23,311 bases of DNA, taken from the NCBI RefSeq assembly GCF_000003605.2, contig NW_003156745.1, forward strand, positions 215,904 to 239,214. Direction: 5' to 3'. The position numbers and the translations under genes were made by a program. Positions 10,200 through 19,745 of this stretch are shown in pieces. Origin of the DNA: Saccoglossus kowalevskii (taxonomy: Eukaryota; Hemichordata; Enteropneusta; Harrimaniidae). The notes beneath the pieces were generated by a model. It saw nothing but the letters and a program-made list of their open reading frames with translations, was not told the DNA's origin and made no database searches. Each line of letters begins with the position of its first letter. Position 1 is the first letter of the stretch.

Positions 10200-10660
10200 A
10201 TACAAGGATAATATATCAAAATTTGTTGGATATTACAGTTACATTGTCTGCTGTACGTGTATCGTGATAATACGTTAGGCTCTGGAAACTCATACTGTAC
10301 TGTACTGAGTACAGACTGAGATAAAACGACATCCCTATATCACAAAAAACAGTATTAATGTTGTCATTCAGTCAATCATTCGATTCAATCATTCAACCTA
10401 CAAATCGGAATTTGTTGCCCTTCAGTCATTCACGCGGGCTTCAATCGTGATGCCAACCATATGTGTGCGTGCTGTCGCTGTCTATTTATACATTGTGATA
10501 CAATATACACTTAGTGCCTAATGTATTTCAATGCCACCATATTAACATTTCATATTGCATGGTACCCCTGGTGTTTCCAAAGCATTATCATTAAATTGCG
10601 TCACACCAGTCTGATATTTGAACAGTAAGTTTATGATAATGTTGAAAAATAAATGTGTAT
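10200..10660. other. Spacer between MITE and coding-like patch
   Basis: Nothing gene-like is seen. A small palindromic run, CTGTACT-GAG-TACAG, occurs near 10298-10312. A donor-like ACA|GTAAGT occurs near 10624, but it would give an intron of only about 57 bp to the acceptor at 10680, and the upstream frame has a stop close by. Confidence 0.4.
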
Positions 10661-10680
10661 TTGTAATGGGTCGCTTCCAG

Positions 10681-10877
10681 GTCAAGGGATACCGCGTGAC
10701 AGGTCACAAGCTCAACATTTTTATTGTCGCTGGGAAACAATTTTGGAGGTTGGAATGCGGTACGTCATTTATGACGAGTATGGTGTCAAAGACCATGCTG
10801 ATATTGACGCTGCAGGTCGGCGTCCTTTTTTACACCAAATTGACGCATATCGCACGAGGAGTGCCGGGAGTTACTAG
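10681..10877 (+). CDS. Candidate terminal coding exon, unrecognised protein
   Basis: After a moderate acceptor (CGCTTCCAG, ending 10680) one frame stays open to TAG at 10875-10877, about 65 codons. Local G+C is near half, against about one-third in the surroundings. The codons show the purine-first, G-enriched pattern of real coding DNA (GAC GAG TAT GGT GTC AAA GAC). The product is rich in Asp, Tyr and Arg and includes MRYVIYDEYGVKDHADIDAA, ending AYRTRSAGSY. An overlapping frame (10618-10950, 110 codons) is also open but has a less coding-like composition. An ATTAAA signal near 10943 could serve polyadenylation. No domain is recognised and no upstream exon could be joined in frame. Confidence 0.35.
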
Positions 10878-11039
10878 TAGTTCGAAACTTGAAACGTTTC
10901 GAAGCCAATCGCCGATCGCCACGTATTTTACGGATTTCTTTATTAAATAATTATAAATGAAACTTATTGTAAATATTGTTGAAATATACTGACCCCAAAA
11001 TTGCGTAAATTTGCAATCAGTTTACGCTGCTTGCTCCTG

Positions 11040-11579
11040 GTTCGGAACACGGGGGGGGGGGCTACTTCCATCTTAAGTGGATAGGGTGTGCAGCCCACCT
11101 CTTGTAAACCATACTCACTTCTAAACACAAGTGTTTTTCAGCGACCTACATGGCTTAACTTGTACAACATTCACTATGTTACCTGGGGAGGAGGTTGTCA
11201 CTGATATGAAATACTACAAATGTCTGGCGGTAAATTGCATTATTGCCCAAATGACAGTTGATTTAAGTTGCAAGAATGCCATCATCCATAAAGATACGAG
11301 ACACCAGACGCGAAAAAAACAAACAGCTAACAACTTTCGCAACCAGTGAGCGCACCGGGCAACGCATTTTATAACCTTGTTTTCCGGTATCTGGCTTTGA
11401 ATATAAGGACCTGTGAAAAAATAAAAAAATGCTACACACTTCTAAACCAAAACATTGATAAATGACTACCCACTTCTAAACAAACAAAAATCGTGAAATG
11501 ACACCCCAGTCGGATGGCACATACCAATATTGCACTTCCATGGAAGTAGCCCCCACCCCCTCCCCGGAGCAGTTCGGAA
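11040..11579. mobile_element. Non-autonomous element with G-rich inverted ends
   Basis: The direct repeat GTTCGGAA (11040-11047 and 11572-11579) brackets 524 bp. The left end is CAC then G11 then CTACTTCCAT. The right end, in reverse complement, is TGCTCCGGGGAGGGGGTG and then GGGGCTACTTCCAT. The inverted arms therefore match over CTACTTCCAT plus a G-rich tract that differs by short insertions. The interior carries three copies of ACTTCTAAAC (near 11119, 11436 and 11471) and an unremarkable 72-codon frame (11131-11349). The 8-bp flank suggests a hAT-like insertion, but the first bases of the arms do not match well. Confidence 0.45.
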
Positions 11580-11736
11580 GGCGTTCTACTACGAGTAAAT
11601 ATTGTATTGCGTTCAAGGACGCTCTATTTCATGTTAGTTGATACCTGAAATTACGCGGAAAATTCCGAACTTCAAACTCAATGTTTATTATAGTTTCTGC
11701 TGTTCCAAAGATTGAATTATGTATAACATTAATATT

Positions 11737-12165
11737 TCACTCACTAAACAATATTTCACTACTGTAAGAAATAAATGTAGCATTGTCTGAATCGCACTGT
11801 TTCTCTAACGCCGGCCATTTATAATCGGCCCACGAACCCGTGGTTAATGTTGAGGCTTCGGCCGAATAAATGGTCCTCGGCTGGCTGGCGAAGATAAATA
11901 TGTGATTGAAAAGTAAGTTCAGTTGTAAAAAGAGTATGATACTGAAGTTCCGTCTATAAATACTAGTGTAAAGAGGCGGCGGAGCGCTATTATAGCCAAA
12001 ATCGGTGTACAGGCCGAGCCTGGACGCGAAACCACGGCTAATGCAAGTGCTCATTTTGTTAATTAAGCAAATAAAAACATTCGTATTGTCACACCCAGCT
12101 CCCGAACTTATATACAGTACTATAGTTATATGTTTAATAATTAATCGAGAATATCTTAATTGCAC
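11737..12165 (-). CDS. Longest open frame (142 codons), doubtful
   Basis: This is the longest ATG-to-stop frame in the window. Its translation is Ser/Ile-rich, with a hydrophobic stretch around residues 75-92 (FSIILFLQLNLLFNHIFIF), but no signal, repeat or catalytic motif that I recognise. Part of the underlying DNA (11800-12050) is moderately CpG-rich. On the opposite strand a good donor, GAAAA|GTAAGT, occurs near 11911. At this base composition about one open run of 100-plus codons is expected by chance across six frames, so coding status is doubtful. Confidence 0.12.
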   Translation of the reverse strand: MQLRYSRLIIKHITIVLYISSGAGCDNTNVFICLINKMSTCISRGFASRLGLYTDFGYNSAPPPLYTSIYRRNFSIILFLQLNLLFNHIFIFASQPRTIYSAEASTLTTGSWADYKWPALEKQCDSDNATFISYSSEILFSE

Positions 12166-12270
12166 AATAATTATTACATTTAATTAATTACTCCTGACAC
12201 TACGTTCAGCAAAACCTGGAAAGTTATTGTTATATACAGCATTTATTGTGTTAGCTGATATCATTACAAG

Positions 12271-12352
12271 CAATACATTACCACAATGTCTATCAGTCGT
12301 ATATGTAATAACAATACATTACCACAATGTCTATCAGTCGTATATGTAATAA
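12271..12352. repeat. 41-bp tandem duplication (two exact units)
   Basis: The unit starting CAATACATTACCACAATGTC and ending GTATATGTAATAA is present twice without interruption (12271-12311 and 12312-12352). It is followed by the first bases of a third unit (CAATGCATT). The near-perfect identity indicates a recent duplication. No element boundaries are evident. A 7-bp stem, CCCGATG/CATCGGG, follows at 12392-12415. Confidence 0.9.
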
Positions 12353-12604
12353 CAATGCATTTAAGGTACGCCGGTCAGCGAACGAATTCTGCCCGATGCA
12401 TGATGTAACATCGGGTCAGACTATATTTTTATGTGCATATACGATGGTGGTATTTGGAACAGATCAAATCAAGGACCCCCATCAAACAGATGCTGTGTAG
12501 TGCGCATGGTTTATATGTCACAACCCCAGTGAATGCAAGTACCACCTTATAATCCATACTCTAAACGCTTTCACACTATGGCGTATTAACGACACTCTGG
12601 CTAT

Positions 12605-12700
<96 letters not shown>

Positions 12701-12730
12701 CTTATTTATTTACTTATTTATTTATTTATT
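12605..12730. repeat. (TTTA)n microsatellite
   Basis: About 126 bp of the tetranucleotide TTTA in near-perfect phase, with two C interruptions near 12701 and 12713 that mark the older right-hand side. It is the longest simple repeat in the window. Confidence 0.95.
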
Positions 12731-13260
12731 CTTTAGTGTGATTGTTGAAAAGCATTTGTCATTTGTCTAAAAGTGTCGCAAAATGATTAGCCTAATATGC
12801 TTATCGCCACTTATTTGCATACTATACGACGATCAATCTGATTAAAATAAGACCCTTGTGGGGATATGTTTATATTTCTTTAATTTTATTAAAATTATTG
12901 TTTGTTTATTGTTTTATTTGTTAATATATTTGTTTTCATTCCTTTCTACGAGTTTTTTTTTCGTTCGCGAAAATCAAAATCAAAGTAAAATAATGAAATA
13001 AAAAGGCATTAATAACAAAAGTAATAAAAAATAAAATTAAAATAAATGTATAGCCAAAATAATTAAAGCCCGTACACTACATCAGATTTTTATCAGATTG
13101 TACGACGATCAAAATGCTAAACAGATTATCACAAACATCGATCAACGTGCTGTCATGAAAATGTTTTAGTTTATCGGATTGTACCAGGGATCACCGCGTT
13201 CTCCCACACGAGTGTTAATTTGCCCTTTTCAACAATGACTACACGTAATAATCAAATAAT
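12731..13260. other. AT-rich spacer with a repeated TACGACGATCAA word
   Basis: No gene is evident. The 12-mer TACGACGATCAA occurs twice in direct orientation (about 12824 and 13101), each next to a CAGATT- or CTGATT-like word. This may be the residue of one dispersed repeat. The stretch 12950-13060 is A-rich low-complexity sequence. Confidence 0.35.
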
Positions 13261-13287
13261 TCCAGTTGTACATTTTCTCTCTGCCAG

Positions 13288-13371
13288 GCAGAGTCGCCTC
13301 GTGACGACCACACTCAGACTTCAGCGAGAGAGTCCCATTGTTACAGACTGATAACGATATATTCAAAATGA
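13288..13371 (+). CDS. Candidate short terminal exon
   Basis: An excellent pyrimidine-rich acceptor (TTTTCTCTCTGCCAG, ending 13287) precedes 27 open codons (AESPRDDHTQTSARESHCYR, then LITIYSK) and a TGA at 13369-13371. The patch is locally GC- and CpG-richer than its surroundings. A different frame then stays open for about 56 codons to about 13521. The acceptor quality is the main support. No homolog is recognised and no upstream exon is identified. Confidence 0.17.
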   Translation, partial: AESPRDDHTQTSARESHCYRLITIYSK

Positions 13372-13771
13372 CACAGTGTATGGTGTAGCTCTGGGTATTA
13401 TTCTCGCCTCCGAATATGAGCCCGCCAATCAGTTCATTATTTGTGCTTTTCCATACTTTGCAACAATCACACTAACTTATCAACAGTTAACTCGCAACTT
13501 GTTTTCACTAATAATGATAAGATAATATACCATAGAACCAACAATATAGCCAATTGTAATATGTACATTTGTCATGGTTTCAAATAGTAGTAATTTATTT
13601 ATTACGCCTGATGTCATAACACGTGATAACACCTATATTTCAATTGTATAAATAATATTAAAACTGCTAAAAAAAACGCGATAGTGGCCAGACCATATAT
13701 ACTCAGATGCCCTCTATTACTATGCTTGACACACTAGCTGCTCGCCAGTTTTGATGTTTCACTCGTTTCAG

Positions 13772-14090
13772 ATTACCCATAAATGCAGCTGAAACCCGCC
13801 AAATCAAACAAAACTGTGAATTAGACGCCGCTAAACAAGGCATGTTAGAAATATATATATATCTAGAACAGCATTTCTATAAACAAAATGGCCACCAGTT
13901 GGTCATTTGTATTTCGATCCAACCCACAAATAAGACACGCGCAAATGTCCCAGTATGTTCTAAGTATGAACGAAATCTATCAATCGAGATCCGGTTCCAG
14001 AAAGACCGAAATATTTTAATCAATCAGAAGAACTTATCTAGCGTTATAGTTCAAAGTATTGCAGTTCAAAGACGAGGAACAAAATGTTAA
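13772..14090 (+). CDS. Candidate terminal exon (105 codons), unrecognised
   Basis: A good acceptor (TTTCACTCGTTTCAG, ending 13771) is followed, after one base, by 105 open codons ending at TAA 14088-14090. An internal ATG at 13842 would give 82 residues. The translation is Ile-, Gln- and Asn-rich, begins LPINAAETRQIKQNCELDAA and has a basic C-terminus (AVQRRGTKC). No domain or membrane segment is clear. Roughly one open run this long is expected by chance in the window, so the splice acceptor coinciding with its start is the only added evidence. It could form one transcript with the patch at 13288-13371 only by alternative splicing, since that frame stops. Confidence 0.2.
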
Positions 14091-14099
14091 TGTTAGAAT

Positions 14100-14990
14100 G
14101 CCTTACCAAATGAATCTTGTTGTTTTTTTTAAATTTGGCAACTGTAGGTGACTGGTCCACCTCAACATTAATTGTACATACAGGAGTAGTATTTTATAAC
14201 ATAGCAAATGATTAAAAGTTCAAATGATCTATGATTCAGACACTCTTTAAACGTACTAAGAATACTCCTACGAAAACTATACTTATCTGAAAGCTTAGAT
14301 ACACCCCTTACATATATGTCTACCAACGTTTATCTGAAAGATTACCTGGCGACCAATTTCGCTATTGTCGATTTTGACTATTCCTATACTTTTGAAAAAG
14401 AATTAATGGAACAGAATAATAGAAACCATTTCAGCATTTGGTGCCAAGGTTTGCCAATCTTGTGAGGAGCTTGTTATGGTCTATAGCGTGGAACTGCATC
14501 AGAAGAACAAGTGGTACATACTTACCAGCATTAAGGAAAAGATGTAGTTTACCTGACAGGTATTTTAATTAGTTAATTAGGAAACCAAGATGACCTCCCT
14601 TGTCCACAAATATATATATATATTCGGAAAGCTTATTGTATGAATTTTAAAATTTTGTTAGTATTTTTTGTAATGGACACTGTAGTTTGTGCTTTTTTGG
14701 TCAAAAGTGATTTAAAAAAAATGCTTCTGTTTTCTATCATAACTGGTTTATGGGTACATCTGTTTACTATGAAAAAAGTGCCGTCTTGAAAACTGTCTAC
14801 CAGTTGTCAATTTTGCAGGGCAGCAGCTCAAATTTCACTAATTCAAGTGTATGCATAAATTAACACCCAGGCCAGTTGTCTGTACAATTGTTGTAAAGTT
14901 CTGGGATGTGCACTAAAAAGAAGCTGAGATAATTGCTAATTTGCATAACAATTCACTAAGTAAGAAGTTTGCTAATGCTCATAATTAAAA
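14100..14990. other. AT-rich spacer
   Basis: No gene, tandem array or paired terminal repeat is seen. A TA run occurs at 14610-14622. Confidence 0.4.
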
Positions 14991-15268
14991 TGGCTGTAAC
15001 AATTCCAAATTTAAATGTATTAACATTTTGTAAAAAGTGCATAATAAGGAGACCCCTTCGTTTCGTTTTTTCACCATGTTTCTTTTTTGTTATTTATGTA
15101 CAGCCTTGCTAAATCTTGCTAAGCATTCAAAAGAGAGAATGTTTGCACCTGTTATCTATATTTTAGAATCGTTTTTTGAGTATGTTCCACTATTCACAAT
15201 TCTACAAAATGTTAACAATCTGTAGCCAAGACTGTTTGAATAATAAAAAGCAAAAAAAAAAAAAAAAA
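14991..15268 (+). other. Possible retroposed 3' end with A17 tail
   Basis: The sequence TTTGAATAATAAAAAGC ends in a run of 17 A residues (15252-15268). An AATAAA-like hexamer just before the tail imitates the end of a polyadenylated transcript. AATTCACT occurs at about 14948-14955 and again directly after the tail (15267-15274), which could be a short target duplication of a retroposed copy. No open frame in the segment looks like a known protein. A plain A-rich microsatellite is the alternative. Confidence 0.3.
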
Positions 15269-15629
15269 TTCACTCCCAAGTGCTCACGAACCTGCATCTC
15301 TACCTTAAGTGTCATACACTTTTACATGTGCATGCACTTTAGAGGGTCAGCAAGGGGTATTTTCGTAAGCTGTAATAAATTGTTTTTATTTTCGTAATAA
15401 TGTAATTTAAATACATAAAAAAATGTAAATGTCGCAGACACGGGCAAGGCGAGAAAAGTAATGAGCTATTTTATTCGTCCGTAATTGGTACAAATTTAAG
15501 ATCTTATTTTTTGTAAGTGCACAAAGCATTTTCCATTTTAAATGTCGTAGTTCGTAGGAAATTACAAACTTGTACAACGTTTGCTCTTTTGAAGCCCGGT
15601 GTCATGCGAAAAATCTTCCATGCGCTAAA

Positions 15630-15660
15630 ACTTCCGGGTGAGGTTGCTGCACATGCGCAG
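15630..15660. promoter_or_regulatory. ETS plus NRF1-like promoter cluster
   Basis: ACTTCCGG (15630-15637), the reverse complement of the ETS/GABP site CCGGAAGT, lies 14 bp before GCACATGCGCAG (15649-15660), close to the NRF1 consensus of alternating GCGC/ATGCGC halves. The immediate surroundings are CpG-richer than the rest of the segment. Such pairs are typical of metazoan housekeeping promoters. On the minus strand an ATG in good context (GCGCATGG, near 15623) gives only a 19-codon frame, so no gene is identified. Confidence 0.35.
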
Positions 15661-17227
15661 TGAAGTTCTTGAATTTTTTTTTGCGGTTCAGTGGATTCTG
15701 GTAAATAATGTGCATTGTTCAATGAAAACATACGTTTTGCTGTTGGTGCATCGACGGTAGAGGGCTAAGATGTTATATCTCGAATGTAGGAAGTTTCGGA
15801 CTCGGACATGTTTTATATCTTGTTGATTGAATCCCTGCAGTTCTATATATTTATATTTAAATTATTTAAATGTATTTACCAATAACTCGTACGTCAGAAG
15901 TACAATGTATTTGAATTGAATTTGCCGAGATGATTAGTTCAGAAATTTGTATTTACTCGCTTGTATTTCGACAATTATATACGTATGTTTGCAACGTACG
16001 AACTATAAGTAAATATAATTAAAATGAATAATTAAATCTAATTATATAATTATATAACTGAAAGACTCAATCGATAATATATGAAAGATGTGTGTAGTCG
16101 AAACTATGGGTTTCGAATGGTGGCTGACTCCCGTCCATCGTATTTTTCATACATATTACAATTATCTTATTGAAATTATCTGTTGTTGGAAGTCACGGGA
16201 TTCTCTGAAATACTAATATACCAAAGGTTCTATTACAGAAACTATCAGTAAATACAAACTGTACATTTATAAACAAAATACAACAACTCTTGGCGAGTGT
16301 AAGTGGAAGTTCAACATGCAAATATCAGATGTGTTATTTTCTTAAGGATTATAAAGGATTGACATAATATGTTGCCTGACGTTTTACCTAATACGTGTCG
16401 CATTTTTTTTGTAATTCAACTATTCTATTGTTTTAGAGAATAAATGTGAAAAGGTTGACTCTTCTAGTTTCCTTTTATTGGTGATTCCACAAACATCTCA
16501 AGAATGACAACGTATCATTTTTTTTTACCAAACAAGAACAAATAATTGCTAAGAATAGTTGATATCGTCTCAAAAAGAAAATATCTAACAAAGATTAACC
16601 CAGGATACCTACATAACATGTATCAAATCAATTGAGCTAGTAGTTTTCAAGATGTCGTCGTTTTGACAAAAATGACTTAAAATCTAAGAGAGACCCACAT
16701 AAGGTAGTAGTATACTAAACGCTCAGGCTATTGGCTTTTCAAAAAGAAAATACAAATGCAATTGTTGAAACACGAACGACAGTTAATCAGTAATATGATG
16801 AGCGCCATTGATGTGTCATCTTCGACGGCAGTGGTGCAAAACAATTGCAAGTCGCAAATACAAAACTTAAAATAATGAAAATTTATAATGGTATTTTTTA
16901 AGTAAGCTTAAAATCCAATCCTTACAACGGACAATGATGATCATTGTTTCGCCTTGTATAGTATATTTCTGATGTTTTATCTGGCATCAGATTTGTACTT
17001 GTCACTTAAATATTTATTCTAATAACTTGTCAAAAGATCCCCCTTATCTTCTTATCTGTGCAGATTATAAATGCTAAAGTATTGCGCCATTTACGTACGT
17101 AGTTTTAGTTAACACGATGTTTACAATGACATGTACGCAACACTATCTACACTTTATTTAATGCTTTGTGCAAGTGTCCTTGGCAAACATTGTTCTTAGT
17201 AGTAGAACACCGGGGAGTATATCACAC

Positions 17228-17268
17228 CGGAAATAATATCGCACGTTAATGTTCGACATTATTCCTGG
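17228..17268. repeat. Near-perfect palindrome
   Basis: The left half reads CCGGAAATAATATCGCACGT. The reverse complement of the right half reads CCAGGAATAATGTCGAACAT. The halves differ by a few substitutions and a one-base slip, with almost no spacer. It lies about 80-120 bp inside the right boundary of the segment inserted in H1 and could be a terminal fold-back of that insertion. Confidence 0.5.
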
Positions 17269-17559
17269 CCTGATTCGCGCATATGCGTCACATAAACCCA
17301 GAAGATTGTCACAACAAAACGCGTTGACCGGAGGATTATTGAATGTATGGTATTGTTTAATTCTTGATTAACAAATTATCAAATATATTAAAAAACTGTA
17401 AAATGTAATTGGGAATTTGTTTTAATTTGTAAAGTGCAAAAACACATTTTTTTTTTACTGTAAATGGAACTTTCATTTTATTTCTTGTAAAAACGTAAAA
17501 TGATTTTTTTCTGTAACCTGTACCAGCTACCCCACTTGCCCACTACACCCTCACTTTAG

Positions 17560-18960
17560 TGTTTCCCGCTGATCGAGTTGGGATAGCAAACACATTAAAT
17601 TGTTAGGTTGAGATGCGGCCACCATCTCAACGATTTTGCAAATGAAGTTCAGATTGGACATGTACACTTGTGTATAATTTTTGAACACATTTCTATAAAG
17701 AGAATTGGTGTAATGACTGCAGAATGATTTTGCAACAGCCCTGTTAGCAAGAAATAGTCTGATAATTTAAAATAAAATAAAAAAAAAGATTGTCACGACT
17801 GTTAATTTAAAGAAGCGATGTTCAGATTGGATTGGTTTTTGATCGTGAGCTGGAAATTATTTTGTTGATATCACTGGTTGGACTGTGGAAAATGAAGTAG
17901 ATGTGTAATCAAGGAAATCAAATGACGTGTAGTTTCTGTAGTTGTGGTCTCCAGGGTAGATCGGATGTTCTTTATTTGATTGAGATCAATTTTAGCAGTA
18001 AATACGAGATACAAGTGTTATATATGTTATGACACAGAGAAAGAACAGATGGACGAACGTAAATTACGGACACGTATTACAAATCCCCGTTTTATGTTAT
18101 TTTTATACTGAATTCTAATTATTGGGAAATTTGTATATTGAATGCTAAATATAGGCCTTTTTAAATACTAATGCCAGCTCAGTTGGATAACGCACTGTAG
18201 TGTCTGACCATAGTAAATCACCAGAATATTATCAGTACATTGTAATCTGTAGCATGTTTAATGTAACAATGTCATTCATCACTTTTCAATGAAGCCTTAA
18301 TTACTCAGTAAAACAGCTATTCCATTCAGTACCCGGACCTGTGTTCTGAAAGTGAACTCTATTTGCCATCTCTCTGAATAATACAATGACATATAGTATG
18401 ATTCGTCAAGAAATGGCATATCAGCACCATGGCTATAAGAATTGTTTTTAGAAATGGTTTTATTTTAATTCATAATCGCACACTTATTAGTTACGTGTCA
18501 ACGATTATCATGCAGAAAACAGAGGTATACAAACCATTCATCACCACACACTGACCACCTGATCTACATACATGGAGAATATAGTTTATTGGCATTGCAC
18601 TGTAAATAGGCGCTTTGATTAAAATTTTTGATGTTTTTTAATAGTCACTTGAGAAATTTGCATATTACATTTTTTTCATTTGCTTAGTAGCATGATTTTA
18701 TATCACACTTCACATAGGCAAGCTGAATGCAATGAAAAAAAAAAATCACACTGGCACTATTATAACTAAGTATCTAACAATTTCCTGTTTTTTCATCGTT
18801 TAACATTTTTGTTATTTCTCATACAAGAACAATTTTCTTCAGAGATTTTAAATCTTCTACCACTGAATGTTTCAAAAATGATTTACAGACAAAATCAGAA
18901 GTTAGTGACCTCAGAAGTATAGCCTCCTGTATTGGTTGATATATGGGAGCCCAGAGCTAA
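17560..18960. other. AT-rich spacer with tRNA-like A-box fragment
   Basis: No coding candidate is seen. At about 18171-18210 the words AGCTCAGTTGGATAACGCAC resemble the A-box and D-arm of a tRNA or tRNA-derived SINE. No GGTTCGA-type B box or clover-leaf partner follows, so it is at most a fragment. Confidence 0.3.
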
Positions 18961-18989
18961 TAAAATGAAAAATTGGCAGTCAGGTAATC

Positions 18990-19122
18990 CTTTAGACAAA
19001 CATTAGTACGGCATATGTACTATGGTATTCACATATGTATAAGCTTACAGATGATGTATAGCTTGTTATAGTAGCATGCTTAGTAACTTTTAGAGAATGT
19101 ATGAATCACAGATCAAATATTA
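18990..19122 (+). repeat. Dispersed repeat, inverted partner at 22196-22322
   Basis: This stretch contains AAACATTAGTACGGCATA, later AGATGATGTAT, and AGCATGCTTAGTAACT. It aligns over about 120 bp with the reverse complement of 22196-22322, which carries AAACATTAGTATGGCATA and AGCATGCTTAGTAACT. Divergence and small gaps indicate an old family. It ends about 20 bp before MITE copy 2. No coding frame is shared. Confidence 0.6.
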
Positions 19123-19144
19123 ACTCGCTTTTTCCCCTGTTTCT

Positions 19145-19241
19145 AGTTATCGTGCTGCGCATGTGCGACATTTGTGTTGATAAACATTGATTTTCCCACA
19201 ATCCAATGCACTCTTCTAATGGAAATCATGAAGTATGAAGG
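19145..19241 (+). mobile_element. TTAA MITE copy 2, left half
   Basis: From GTTATCGTGCTGCGCATG onward the sequence follows the left half of MITE copies 1 and 3 (GACATTTGTGTTGATAAACA, TTCCCACAATCCAATGC, TAATGGAAAT). It stops after AAGTATGAAGG, exactly where element H2 begins. The extreme left end (TTAA and the first inverted-repeat bases) is eroded. The right half resumes at 21188. Confidence 0.75.
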
Positions 19242-19280
19242 AGGGCAAGGGGGATACCTGGTACAGGTTACATGAAATAA

Positions 19281-19745
19281 ATCAAAGTAAGCTTAGAAAG
19301 AACTCCCGTGTGCTGAGAGTATTGAAGACACATTAAAATTTAATTGAAAATTACTTGTACATGAGATATTGATGGAAAAACTGAAAACTAATTATGTAAA
19401 TCAGGTAACTAATATGAACAGAACAGAACAAAAAAATCAAAGAAAGCTTAGAAAGAACTCCCGTGTGCTGAGAGTATTGAAGACACATTAAAATTTAATT
19501 GAAAATTACTTGTACATGAGATATTGATGGAAAAACTGAAAACTAATTATGTAAATCAGGTAACTAATATGAACAGAACAGAACAAAAAAATCAAAGAAA
19601 GCTTAGAAAGAACTCCCGTGTGCTGAGAGTATTGAAGACACATTAAAAATTAAATTCAAAATTACTTGTACTTGAGATATTGATGGAATAGCTGAAAACT
19701 AATTATGTAAATCAGGTATTGATATGAACAGATTTAAGTGTAAAA
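19281..19745. repeat. 155-bp tandem repeat, three units, inside H2
   Basis: Units start at 19281, 19436 and 19591 with ATCAAAG(T/A)AAGCTTAG. The first two are almost identical over 155 bp; the third diverges in its second half. Each contains TTGATGGAAAAACTGAAAAC and a TAATTATGTAAATCAGGTAA block, the same block that recurs in the older array to the right. The newer units thus look like a fresh local amplification within an old array. Confidence 0.9.

Larger units (their letters stand above)
15496..17345. other. Insert or cargo inside H1, no intact gene
   Basis: This segment interrupts the H1 core: in H2 the flanking pieces are contiguous. It carries an ETS/NRF1-like cluster at 15630-15660 and a minus-strand 75-codon frame (15504-15731) of unknown meaning. 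It also has a decayed dispersed repeat at about 16550-16670 (TATCAAATCAATTGAGCTAG type, related to 21750-21955) and a near-palindrome at 17228-17268. The exact ends are blurred, and no clear terminal repeats or duplication were found for it. Confidence 0.4.
15335..17559 (+). mobile_element. hAT-like element H1 with perfect 8-bp duplication
   Basis: CACTTTAG occurs exactly at 15335-15342 and 17552-17559, flanking 2209 bp. The left terminus is AGGGTCAGCAAGGGGTA. The right terminus, in reverse complement, is AGGGTGTAGTGGGCAAGT followed by GGGGTA, an inverted match with short insertions. The left 150 bp (to about 15495) and right about 200 bp (from about 17346) align to both ends and the core of element H2 (19242-21179, opposite strand). 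The 1.85 kb between them has no counterpart in H2, so it is probably a later insertion. No transposase is encoded. An 8-bp duplication indicates the hAT superfamily by established knowledge. The family name is inferred from duplication length and end style only. Confidence 0.75.

Noticed and set aside
15504..15731. 75-codon minus-strand frame as a transposase remnant in H1
   Set aside because: No DDE, zinc-finger or dimerisation motif is visible, and it lies in the inserted segment, not in the shared core.
18171..18210. tRNA gene
   Set aside because: Only an A-box-like segment is present; no B box, acceptor stem or complete clover-leaf.
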